The position numbers and the translations under genes are program-made. 51,417 nt of DNA from Planctomycetota bacterium (GTDB lineage Bacteria; Planctomycetota; B15-G4), in NCBI GenBank assembly GCA_029259695.1, contig JAJDEQ010000116.1, positions 1-51,417 on the forward strand. The letters are read 5' to 3'. Positions 1 through 7,607 of the stretch are shown here, piece by piece (the stretch's first letter is position 1; each line of letters begins with the position of its first letter). A model generated the notes under the pieces. That model was not told where the DNA came from. It saw only the letters and a list, made by a program, of their open reading frames with translations, and made no database searches.

Positions 1-349
1 CGAGCGGGTGGTAGGTCAGCCGCTGCTCGTCGACGGTGTACTCGTCCGGCTCGAGCGGGGTGCCGTCGCGCTGGATCGAGACGAGCTCCAGGGCCTCGCC
101 GTCGAGCACCAGGGCCTCGTCACCCGCGAGCGCCTCGCGACCGTCGGCGACGTAGCGCGGGTTGCGCACGAAGGTCACGGTGTTGGTCACGAGCGCGTGT
201 TCCTCGTGCAGCTCGAAGTGCAGCCGCGTCGTCTCGGCCGTCCAGAACGGGGGGCGGTAGTCCGCCAGTCGCACCGTCTTCGGGGCGCTGAGTGCGGGGG
301 CCGCGGCGACGCCGGGCGGCGAACTGTTGCTGGGCGGAGGGCTGTTCAT
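1..349 (-). CDS. pepN: Aminopeptidase N (M1 family), N-terminal part only
   Basis: The reading frame starts at ATG 349 on the minus strand and stays open to the window edge, giving the first 116 residues. After a Ser/Pro/Ala-rich lead of about 26 residues comes KTVRLADYRPPFWTAETTRL, then a beta-rich stretch ending in EYTVDEQRLTYHPL. This matches the N-terminal saddle domain of M1 aminopeptidase N of the E. coli PepN type (YRPPxxWIDxVxLxFxL). The catalytic HExxH part lies outside the window. M1 enzymes are zinc aminopeptidases that trim N-terminal residues in the cytoplasm. The gene is divergent from the rhomboid gene, with about 56 bases between the two starts. Family call is by pattern recognition on the N-terminal domain only. 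Confidence 0.8.
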   Translation of the reverse strand, partial: MNSPPPSNSSPPGVAAAPALSAPKTVRLADYRPPFWTAETTRLHFELHEEHALVTNTVTFVRNPRYVADGREALAGDEALVLDGEALELVSIQRDGTPLEPDEYTVDEQRLTYHPL

Positions 350-405
350 GGCGTCAATCTCAACACCCTGGCGGCGGCGTGGCAACGCTCACGATCCGAA
401 CCGGT

Positions 406-1080
406 ATGGTGACGCGGCTCATGGACGCCCTTCGCCACCTGCGCGCCGTCCCGGTCCTGATGGCGCTGAATCTGCTCGTTTACGTCACGTGGCGCATCGC
501 CCTGGCCAGCGAGCCCCTGGCGGTCTTCATGAGCGAGAACTTCTGCACGAATCTGGCCGCCCTGCGCGCCGGGCGACCCTGGACCCTGCTGACCGCCGCC
601 TTCTCGCACATCGCGGCCTTCCACGTGCTGCTCAACATGGTCGTGCTGCTGAGCTTCGGAGCGATCCTCGAGACGCGCTGGGGGGCCCGGCGCTTCACCT
701 GGTTCTACGTGCTGGCCGGCATCTGTGCCTCGCTGTTCCACGCGGCCTTCAGCGCGCTCGGCTGGCCTGACATCCCCGCGGTGGGGGCCTCGGGAGCGAT
801 CAGCGGTCTGCTGGTGGCCTACGTCTTCCTCTACCCCCGGCACAAGATCCTGTTCTTCATGCTGATCCCCTTGCCGGCCTGGGTCGCGGGCCTGCTCTTC
901 GTCGGCATCGATGTCTGGGGACTGGTGGCCCAGCGCGGCGGGGGAGGCTTCCCGATCGGGCACGGGGCGCACCTGGGCGGCGGCGTGTTCGGCGCGGTCT
1001 GGTCGCTCGTCACCCTGTGGCGCGGGCGCGGGCCGGTGGGGCGGCAGCTGTCCGCGCAGCGTAGGATGTCGCCCCCATGA
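406..1080 (+). CDS. Rhomboid family intramembrane serine protease
   Basis: A 224-residue polytopic membrane protein. Visible rhomboid signatures are HVLLNM in an early helix (residues 73-78), GASGAISG with the catalytic serine at residue 129, and AHLGGGVFG with the catalytic histidine at 189, so the Ser-His dyad is complete. Rhomboids cleave transmembrane substrates within the bilayer; the substrate cannot be told from sequence. I start at ATG 406; an ATG at 421 (MDALRHL) is equally possible, and neither has a clear ribosome binding site. The 3' end overlaps the next gene by 4 bases (ATGA), so the two are probably translated together. Confidence 0.88.
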   Translation: MVTRLMDALRHLRAVPVLMALNLLVYVTWRIALASEPLAVFMSENFCTNLAALRAGRPWTLLTAAFSHIAAFHVLLNMVVLLSFGAILETRWGARRFTWFYVLAGICASLFHAAFSALGWPDIPAVGASGAISGLLVAYVFLYPRHKILFFMLIPLPAWVAGLLFVGIDVWGLVAQRGGGGFPIGHGAHLGGGVFGAVWSLVTLWRGRGPVGRQLSAQRRMSPP

Positions 1081-2099
1081 CTGCCGGCGACCTGATCATC
1101 CGTCCCTTCGAGCCCGGCGACGAGCAGGGTGTGCTCGAGCTGTTCAACACCGTCTTCGCCGAAGACGACGAGGGCGTGCGCAGTCTGGAGCACTGGCGCT
1201 GGGAGTTCGCGCAGAACCCCGCGGGCCGCTGCGTGGTGCTGGGCGTCGAGCCCGGCGGTCGTGTCGTGGCCCAGTACGCCGTGCTGCCCACCCGCGCCGT
1301 GTACCGCGGCAAGGAGGTGCAGTGTGATCAGGGCATCGACTCGGTCGTGCACGCCGACTACCGCCGCGGGCTGCGCAAGGACGGCGCCTTCCTGCGCACG
1401 GCCCGGTACTACTTCGACACCTTCGGTCAGCCCGAGTACGCCGCCTTCGGCTACGGCTTCCCGAACAAGCAGGCGTTCCGCGTGGGCGTCAAGTTGCTGG
1501 GCTACCACCCCGTCCACTCACCGATCGAGACGGTTGCACGCAATCTGTTCCAGACCGATGACGACACCGAAGTCGGCCGGGATGCCTGCCCCGACGGTCA
1601 GGTGATTCTCCTCGAACGCTTCGACGCGCGCGTCGATCGCCTGTGGGAGCGACTGCGACCTTCGGTCCAGATGGGCATCGCCCGGACCTCGACCTACCTC
1701 GACTGGCGCTACGTGGCCTGTCCGGCCAAGGGCTATCGCAGCTTCGCGCTGACCGAAGGAGACGCGGACGGCGAGTTCCGCGCCCTCACCGTCCTGCGCG
1801 AGAACTGGATGGGTCCGCCGATCCTCGCCATCTCGGAGTGGATGGTGGAGGACGCCGACGTGGGCGCGGCGGCGCGCCTGCTGGCGCACGCGGTGGCCCA
1901 CGCGCGCGCTGCCGGCCAGGCGCGTGTGGAGCTCTGGCTACGACCGGGCCACCCCCAGCGCCGGATCGTGCTCGAGCGCGGCTTCTTCACCGAGGCCTCG
2001 CCGTTCCATCTCTGCCTGGTCCCCTACGAGCCGTCCCTGGATGCCGAGTGGGCCCGGGAACACTGGGACTTCACGATCGGTGACGCCGACATATTCTGA
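1077..2099 (+). CDS. GNAT family N-acetyltransferase
   Basis: 340 residues. The N-terminus (LIIRPFEPGDEQGVLELFN) is the usual beta1-alpha1 opening of GNAT enzymes. The middle holds GIDSVVHADYRRGLRKDGAF, the acetyl-CoA pyrophosphate-binding region with an R-x-G-L/G type loop, followed by YGFPNKQAF, a motif common in the larger Eis-like/Acetyltransf_9 GNATs. A second alpha/beta half (residues 200-340) probably forms another GNAT-like domain. The acceptor substrate is unknown. The start codon overlaps the stop of the rhomboid gene (ATGA), suggesting co-expression; the protein has no signal peptide and should be cytoplasmic. Confidence 0.8.
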   Translation: MTAGDLIIRPFEPGDEQGVLELFNTVFAEDDEGVRSLEHWRWEFAQNPAGRCVVLGVEPGGRVVAQYAVLPTRAVYRGKEVQCDQGIDSVVHADYRRGLRKDGAFLRTARYYFDTFGQPEYAAFGYGFPNKQAFRVGVKLLGYHPVHSPIETVARNLFQTDDDTEVGRDACPDGQVILLERFDARVDRLWERLRPSVQMGIARTSTYLDWRYVACPAKGYRSFALTEGDADGEFRALTVLRENWMGPPILAISEWMVEDADVGAAARLLAHAVAHARAAGQARVELWLRPGHPQRRIVLERGFFTEASPFHLCLVPYEPSLDAEWAREHWDFTIGDADIF

Positions 2100-2105
2100 G
2101 CGGGT

Positions 2106-2111
2106 TAGAAT
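2106..2111 (+). promoter_or_regulatory. Putative -10 element TAGAAT
   Basis: TAGAAT lies 61 bases before the sugar dehydrogenase start and just after the GNAT stop, in otherwise GC-rich DNA. The same hexamer occurs before the gene at 22259. No convincing -35 box is visible, so this is tentative. Confidence 0.3.
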
Positions 2112-2172
2112 CGCCGCCCCTCGTCGTTCGCCCCGACTTCGCGACCCGCTCCTCCCCCCCCGGTCTCCGCCC

Positions 2173-3804
2173 ATGTCTACCGGTATGTCCCTGTCGAAGC
2201 TGACGCTGCGCCGCCTGACCGCGCTGGTCACCGTCCTCGTGTTCGCCGTGGCGCCCCGAGCAGCCGCGGCGTCGCCGACACCCGGCGGAGGGGGCGGCTC
2301 CGAGCCGCCGCTGGCGCTGGAACTCGTCACCGGCGGGCTGTCGTTGCCGGTGTTCGTCACGGCCCCTCCCGGAGACGACCGCCTGTTCATCCTGGAGCAG
2401 GCCACGGGGCTGATACGCATCTTCGTCGACGGTGCCTTCCTGCCCGCGCCGTTCCTCGACATCGGTGACTTGCTCCACCCCCAGAGCGGCCTGCTCGGTG
2501 AGATGGGCCTGCTGGGCATGGCCTTCCACCCCGACTTCGACAGCAACGGCTACGTCTTCGTGCACTACAGCGACGACCGCGGGGACACGACGATCAGGCG
2601 CTACACCGTGTCGGCCTCCGATCCCGATCAGCTCGACGAGAACACGGCCGTGCTGATCCTGTTCGTCGAGCAGGCGCAGCTCAATCACAACGGCGGCATG
2701 CTGGCCTTCGGTCCCAACGACGGCATGCTCTACGTGGGTCTGGGCGACGGCGGCAGCCAGGCGGACACGGGCACCGGCCACGCCCCCGAGGGCAACGGCC
2801 AGTCGCCCGGGACGCTGCTGGGCAAGATGCTGCGCCTGGACGTGGATGCGGCGGCGCCGTACATCCCGGTCGACAACCCGTTCCTGATCAACCCGACGGT
2901 GCGCGACGAGATCTGGGCCTTCGGTCTGCGCAACCCCTGGCGCTGGAGCTTCGATGCGCTCACCGGCGACATGTACATCGGTGACGTGGGCGACGGCTCG
3001 GTCGAGGAGATCGACTTCCAGCCCGCGAGCAGCGACGGCGGCGAGAACTACGGCTGGCGTTGCATGGAGGGCAGCATCTGCACCGGGCTGACCGGGTGCA
3101 CGTGCTTCTCGGCCATCCTCGTCGATCCGATCCGCGTCTACGGGCACTTCGACAACCGCTGTGCCGTCATCGGGGGCTACGTCTACCGCGGCTCGGCGAT
3201 CCCCGGCCTGCAGGGCACGTACTTCTACGGCGACCTGTGCACGTCGACGATCTGGAGCATGCGCTACGACGGCGCGACCGTGACCGAGTTCACCGACCGC
3301 ACGCCCGAACTGGTCACGGCGGGGGACGAGAGCCCGTCGTTCCTCGTGTCCTTCGGCGAGGACGGTGCCGGTGAGCTGTACCTGATCGACTACGTCGGCG
3401 GGACCCTGTTCAAGGTCGTCAGCGATGGTCCGTTCAGCGACCTGGGCTGCGCCAAGGCCGGCGTCAACGGCGACCCGGTGCTGGTCGGGGAGGGTTCGCT
3501 GGTGGCGGCCAGCAGCGGCGCGCTGCTGCTCTCGCAGGCTGCCCCCGCCGCTCAGGCCCAGTTGCTCGTGGCGCTCTCGGAAGGAGCCGTGCCCTTCAAG
3601 GGCGGTGTGCTGAAGCCCTGGCCGCTGTTGCCACTCACGCTCATCTTCACGCTCGATGGCAGCGGTGAGTTCGTCGTGCCCTGGGCCAGCTGGCCCGCCG
3701 GGCTGCCGGCGGGTACCGAACTCGTGTTCCAGTACGCCATCCAGGACGCGGTGGCCACCCAGGGCATCGCCCTGTCGAACGGCCTCAAGGCGATCACTCC
3801 CTGA
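2173..3804 (+). CDS. Secreted PQQ-dependent sugar dehydrogenase (GSDH family) with C-terminal beta domain
   Basis: 543 residues from ATG 2173, which places a signal peptide (hydrophobic core LTALVTVLVFAVA, then AAAASP) at the N-terminus. The central six-bladed propeller matches glucose/sorbosone dehydrogenases: GNDRL-like PPGDDRLFILEQATGLIRI, LNHNGGMLAFGP with the presumed catalytic His172, GDGGSQAD, FGLRNPWRWSFD and GENYGWRCMEG. Such enzymes oxidise sugars or other alcohols in the periplasm using pyrroloquinoline quinone. From about residue 425 there is an extra domain ending GTELVFQYAIQD...GIALSNGL, a pattern shared with other secreted proteins of this genome (see 34063-35310 and 35524-36906). 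The true substrate is unknown; many planctomycete members are only annotated by domain. Confidence 0.85.
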   Translation: MSTGMSLSKLTLRRLTALVTVLVFAVAPRAAAASPTPGGGGGSEPPLALELVTGGLSLPVFVTAPPGDDRLFILEQATGLIRIFVDGAFLPAPFLDIGDLLHPQSGLLGEMGLLGMAFHPDFDSNGYVFVHYSDDRGDTTIRRYTVSASDPDQLDENTAVLILFVEQAQLNHNGGMLAFGPNDGMLYVGLGDGGSQADTGTGHAPEGNGQSPGTLLGKMLRLDVDAAAPYIPVDNPFLINPTVRDEIWAFGLRNPWRWSFDALTGDMYIGDVGDGSVEEIDFQPASSDGGENYGWRCMEGSICTGLTGCTCFSAILVDPIRVYGHFDNRCAVIGGYVYRGSAIPGLQGTYFYGDLCTSTIWSMRYDGATVTEFTDRTPELVTAGDESPSFLVSFGEDGAGELYLIDYVGGTLFKVVSDGPFSDLGCAKAGVNGDPVLVGEGSLVAASSGALLLSQAAPAAQAQLLVALSEGAVPFKGGVLKPWPLLPLTLIFTLDGSGEFVVPWASWPAGLPAGTELVFQYAIQDAVATQGIALSNGLKAITP

Positions 3805-3962
3805 GGCGACGTGCCGCGCGCTCGTCGGCGCGACGCAGGTCCGGCCAGGTCCGAACCGCGCACCGTCTCCGTGCGGTGCGGGAGATTCGTCGAGACGCCG
3901 TAACCGCAGCGGCGAGTCGCTCCACTGGTGCTGCAACTCTTCTCGCACCACTGGAGATCGGC

Positions 3963-4826
3963 ATGCTCACCGCAACCCGTTGCGCCCGTGCAGGCGCGTT
4001 CGTCCTCTGTTTCGCCCTGCCGCTTGCCGGCCCCGTGCACGCGAGTGCCGACGGACCGGTCAAGACCTTCGCCGATGACATCCGCGATGGTCTGTCGACG
4101 CTCAAGGCGGCGTTGCGCGATCTCGACGGCGTGTTCGTGGACGATCTGAAGGCGCTCGGCGATCAGGTGCAGAACGGTTCGAGCACCGCAGCCGAGGCCC
4201 ATGACGCGCTGTTCCTGCAGCTCGCCCGGCTGCACGCCGACATCGCCCATGAGCTGCTGAGCTTCACCGACGCCGTGGAAGCATCCGGGAGCGCGCAACT
4301 GGAGCTGATCGACCTGTTCCCCAACCCGTTCGTGGTCGGTGACGCGGGGCTGGTGGACGACGGCAAGCGGCGCGGGGCCCTGCTCACGGCGCGCTCGCTG
4401 CGTTTCGTCGGCAAGCGCGTGCGAGCCTTCTCGGCTCGGCTGCAGAAGACCGAGCGCTACGACCTGGTGATCGACCGACGCATGCCGCTGTTGCCGCCGA
4501 TGACGCCCACGGGCGAGGGCAGCCCCGCGCCCGCGCCGGCCGTGCCGCTGCGCATCGACCTGGCCGTGGCCGGCAGCGATCGCCTGCAGCTGGGTGACGG
4601 GACGATCCAGCTGGGGGGCACGGCCGACGCCGGCGCCGGCGACGTCAGCGTGTCGGTGCAGCTCCCGGGTGCGCCGGCCCTCGAGATCGTCGTGCCCGTG
4701 GACCAGGACGGTCGCTGGTCGGCGCGCTTCCCCGCCGCGGGTGAGGGCGACCTCGCCGAGGGCAACTACGCCGTCTCGGCGCGCCAGGGCGACGTGGTCA
4801 TGAGCGACTCGATCGGCGTCCAGTAG
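3963..4826 (+). CDS. Secreted protein of unknown function
   Basis: 287 residues from ATG 3963, chosen because GGAG sits 7-10 bases upstream and it puts a signal peptide (ALPLAGPVHASA) at the N-terminus. Residues 25-160 are helical and charged (KTFADDIRDGLSTLKAALRD, then a LHADIAHELLSF helix) and could form a helical bundle. Residues 165-287 look like a beta sandwich (LDLAVAGSDRLQLGDGTIQL; APALEIVVPVDQDGRWSARF), resembling Ig-like repeats of secreted proteins. I recognise no family. The gene ends 7 bases from the convergent exonuclease gene. Confidence 0.7.
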   Translation: MLTATRCARAGAFVLCFALPLAGPVHASADGPVKTFADDIRDGLSTLKAALRDLDGVFVDDLKALGDQVQNGSSTAAEAHDALFLQLARLHADIAHELLSFTDAVEASGSAQLELIDLFPNPFVVGDAGLVDDGKRRGALLTARSLRFVGKRVRAFSARLQKTERYDLVIDRRMPLLPPMTPTGEGSPAPAPAVPLRIDLAVAGSDRLQLGDGTIQLGGTADAGAGDVSVSVQLPGAPALEIVVPVDQDGRWSARFPAAGEGDLAEGNYAVSARQGDVVMSDSIGVQ

Positions 4827-4833
4827 CCCGCTG

Positions 4834-5727
4834 TCAGTCGCGCCACGGCAGCCGTTCGCGCAACCGACCGAAGCCCAGTTCGTCGAGCAGCGGGTCGAGG
4901 TCGGCGTGCGCGGGGCCGCGCCAGCGCAGTTCGGTGAGCGTCGCGCTTGCCGGTGCGTCCAGCGCGATCGTGGCCAGTTCGCGCGACAGCAGCGCCGCCT
5001 CGCGCTGTTCGGCGAGCTTGCGGGCGGTGCCGGCCGCCCCGCGCAGGGGCAGGCCGGCCACCCGCTCCAGGTCGGCGTAGATGTCCTCCAGGTGCTCGAA
5101 CGCCTCGAGCAGCGCGATGGCCGTCTTCTTGCCCACGCCGGCGACCCCGGGGATGTTGTCCACCGCGTCGCCGGCCAGGCCGAGGAAGTCGGGGATCTGG
5201 TCGGGGCGCACGCCGAAGCTTGCATGCACTCCGGCCGCGTCGTGGCGCCGGTCGCGGGCGGCGTCGAAGAACTCGGTGCCGTCGTCCACGAGTTGGGCCA
5301 GGTCCTTGTCGTTGCTGACCACGACGACGTGGTGTCCTGCGGCGCGCACTTGCTTCCAGAGCGTGCCCACCAGGTCGTCGGCTTCGTAGCGATCATCGAT
5401 GAAGGTCGCGGCGCCGAAGCCTTGCCCGAAACGGAGACAGGCGTCCAGCTGGGCTTCGAGCTCCGGCGGCGGCAGCCCGCGTTGTGCCTTGTACTCGGGC
5501 AACAGCTCGTTGCGGAAGCTGGTGCTGAGGCTGCCGTCGAAGGCCAGGGCCAGATGACTCGGATGGTGGTCGGCGACGTAGCCCACCAGGAAGTTCGCGA
5601 AGCCGAGCACCGCGTTCACCGGCGTGCCGGACGGATCGGTGATCGAATCGGGCAGCGCGTAGTAGGCGCGGAAGATGTACGGGCTGGCGTCCACCAGGTG
5701 GACGGTGTGGGTGCTCTTGGCGGTCAC
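4834..5727 (-). CDS. Stand-alone 5'-3' exonuclease (DNA polymerase I N-terminal/FEN-like domain)
   Basis: 297 residues, the size of the polymerase I 5'-nuclease domain without a polymerase. It opens VHLVDASPYIFRAYYALP with the first metal-binding Asp, then YEADDLVGTLW (acidic cluster), VVVVSNDKDLAQLV, and GLAGDAVDNIPGVAGVGKKT, the helix-3-turn-helix DNA-binding loop. These are the hallmarks of flap endonucleases that remove RNA primers and 5' flaps. I start at GTG 5727, preceded by GGGGAG at good spacing and lying after the upstream amidase stop (5777). Longer starts at 5796 or 5835 would overlap the amidase and add residues without family similarity. Confidence 0.85.
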   Translation of the reverse strand: MTAKSTHTVHLVDASPYIFRAYYALPDSITDPSGTPVNAVLGFANFLVGYVADHHPSHLALAFDGSLSTSFRNELLPEYKAQRGLPPPELEAQLDACLRFGQGFGAATFIDDRYEADDLVGTLWKQVRAAGHHVVVVSNDKDLAQLVDDGTEFFDAARDRRHDAAGVHASFGVRPDQIPDFLGLAGDAVDNIPGVAGVGKKTAIALLEAFEHLEDIYADLERVAGLPLRGAAGTARKLAEQREAALLSRELATIALDAPASATLTELRWRGPAHADLDPLLDELGFGRLRERLPWRD

Positions 5728-5776
5728 CGCGTGGTCGGCTCCCCGGGACTTGGTCGTGCGCTCGTCCGCCGCTCGT

Positions 5777-7444
5777 TCACGGCAGCGAGGGATGACGCAG
5801 GTGGTGCCCGGTGGCGGTCTGCCATGCGTGGGCAACGGTCAGCAAGCGGGCTTCGTCGAACAGCTGGCCCGTGAAGCACACGCTGAAGGGGGTGCCGTTC
5901 TCGCGGAAGCCCGCGGGCAGGGTCACGGTCGGGTGCCCGGTGAAGTTGGTGAGGGTCAGCACGCCGCCGGCGTAGGGCGGATGGACCAGGGCGTCGACCC
6001 GGCTCATGGTTTCGTCCATGGCCTGCATCACGCTGCGCCGCACGCGGGTGGCCCGGACATACTCGACTGCGGGGATCAGGCGCGCGGCGCGGAACAGGTT
6101 GGGCCAGGCCTGGGCGTCCTGTCGCACGAGCAGATCGTCGCGGTCGGCGCGGGTCAGTTCGTCGAAGGCCGTGGCGGCCTCGACCGAGAGGATCAGCAGC
6201 AGCAGCTCCCCGTCGAATGGCGGCAACTCGATCGGTACGAGTTCGGCGCCCAGCGCCGTGAGGGCGTCGAGGGCTTCGCGACCGGGTTCGACGCCGTCGA
6301 ACGCGCCCGGCGGGTAACCGAGGCGCAGGCCCCGCAGCGGCTCGTCAGCGGCGAGGGCGTCGGGCAGGGGCGGCAGCGACCAGGGTTCGTCGAGCACGCT
6401 GTCGTCGATGCCGTCCGGACCCACGATCGCGTCGAACACCAGGGCGGCGTCGCGCAGCGATCGGCACAGCGGCCCGACCTTGTCCATGCTCCAGACCAGC
6501 GGCATCGCGCCGTGCCGACTCACCCGTCCGAAGGTCGGGCGCAGGGAGGAGTTCCCGCACTGTTGCGAAGGGGACACGATCGAGCCGTAGGTCTCGGTCC
6601 CGAGGGCGAAGGCCACGGCGCCGGCGACGGTGGCCGCCGCGGAGCCGGCCGAACTGCCGCTGCTGCCCTGCAACGGGGCCCAGGGATTGCGCGTGCGGCC
6701 GCCGAACCACACGTCGCCGTAGGCCAGGGCACCCAGGGTCAGCTTGGCCACCAGCACGGCGCCCGCCGCGTCGAGGCGCTGCACGACGGTGGCGTCGAGG
6801 TCGATGACCTGGTCCTCGTAGGGCGCGGCGCCCCAGGTCGTGCGCGTGCCGCGCACCGCGAACAGGTCCTTCGCGCCCCAGGGGATACCGTGCAGCGGTC
6901 CGCGCCAGTGGCCGGCGGCGAGTTCCTCGTCCAGCTCCCGCGCGCGGGCGAGGGCACGCTCTTCGGTCGTGCTGATCACGCAGTGCAGCACCCTGTCCAC
7001 TTCGCGCAGGCGCTCCAGGGACAGCTCCGCGAGTTCCACGCAGCTCACCTGACGGGAACGGACGAGCGCGGCCAGGGTCGGGATGTCGGCGAACAGCAGC
7101 TCGCGCAGGTCGTCCGGACGGGTCACCGCGGGCAGCGGCCAGCGCTCCGCGGGCACGGACTCGGCGGGTGCCACCGCCCGTCGCTGGACGCCTGTGACGA
7201 GCGCTGAGAAGCCGTGGGCCGGAGCCGTCCGGGAAGGGATCGGTCGGTTGCGCGACGCGGCGTAGGTCTCACGCTGCTCGGCGAGCTGCGTGAGCATGAG
7301 CTCGACTTCGTCGTCGGTGAAGGCCATGCCCGAGAGGAAGCCCGCGGCGCGCACCGCCGACAGTTCGGTGCGGTCGTCGACCGCGGAGCCGCTGTCCGGC
7401 ACCTGGGCCAGCACGACGAGCAGCGACAGGAGCAGGGGGGCCAT
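5777..7444 (-). CDS. Secreted amidase signature family enzyme
   Basis: 555 residues from ATG 7444, with a signal-peptide-like N-terminus (LLLSLLVVLAQVPDSGSA). The amidase signature Ser-cisSer-Lys triad is present: Lys192 in PWGAKDLFAV, Ser261 in QGSSGSSAGSAA and the nucleophile Ser288 in TETYGSIVSPS. Spacing is close to that in fatty acid amide hydrolase. These enzymes hydrolyse amides; the substrate is not predictable. The first 100 residues include a helical lead (FTDDEVELMLTQLAEQRETY) often seen in exported amidases of this type. It lies 49 bases upstream of the exonuclease gene and is divergent from the M13 peptidase gene. Confidence 0.87.
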   Translation of the reverse strand: MAPLLLSLLVVLAQVPDSGSAVDDRTELSAVRAAGFLSGMAFTDDEVELMLTQLAEQRETYAASRNRPIPSRTAPAHGFSALVTGVQRRAVAPAESVPAERWPLPAVTRPDDLRELLFADIPTLAALVRSRQVSCVELAELSLERLREVDRVLHCVISTTEERALARARELDEELAAGHWRGPLHGIPWGAKDLFAVRGTRTTWGAAPYEDQVIDLDATVVQRLDAAGAVLVAKLTLGALAYGDVWFGGRTRNPWAPLQGSSGSSAGSAAATVAGAVAFALGTETYGSIVSPSQQCGNSSLRPTFGRVSRHGAMPLVWSMDKVGPLCRSLRDAALVFDAIVGPDGIDDSVLDEPWSLPPLPDALAADEPLRGLRLGYPPGAFDGVEPGREALDALTALGAELVPIELPPFDGELLLLILSVEAATAFDELTRADRDDLLVRQDAQAWPNLFRAARLIPAVEYVRATRVRRSVMQAMDETMSRVDALVHPPYAGGVLTLTNFTGHPTVTLPAGFRENGTPFSVCFTGQLFDEARLLTVAHAWQTATGHHLRHPSLP

Positions 7445-7607
7445 GGTCGTCCTCCGGGTGCCGGCGGGGCGGCATGGTAGCGCCAGGTCCCGCGACGTGC
7501 ACGGCGCGATGCTGCAGCGTAGTCTGGGCGCTCTCGAGCCCGCGCGGTTCGCGCAGCCGAACCCGCGTCGCTCCCGGCGCGCCCACCTCACCAAAGGAAA
7601 ACGGTCC

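Noticed and set aside
2071..3951. 626-residue frame on the minus strand opposite the sugar dehydrogenase
   Set aside because: Antisense shadow of a GC-rich gene; no motif, and composition is His/Arg/Ala/Gly-rich.
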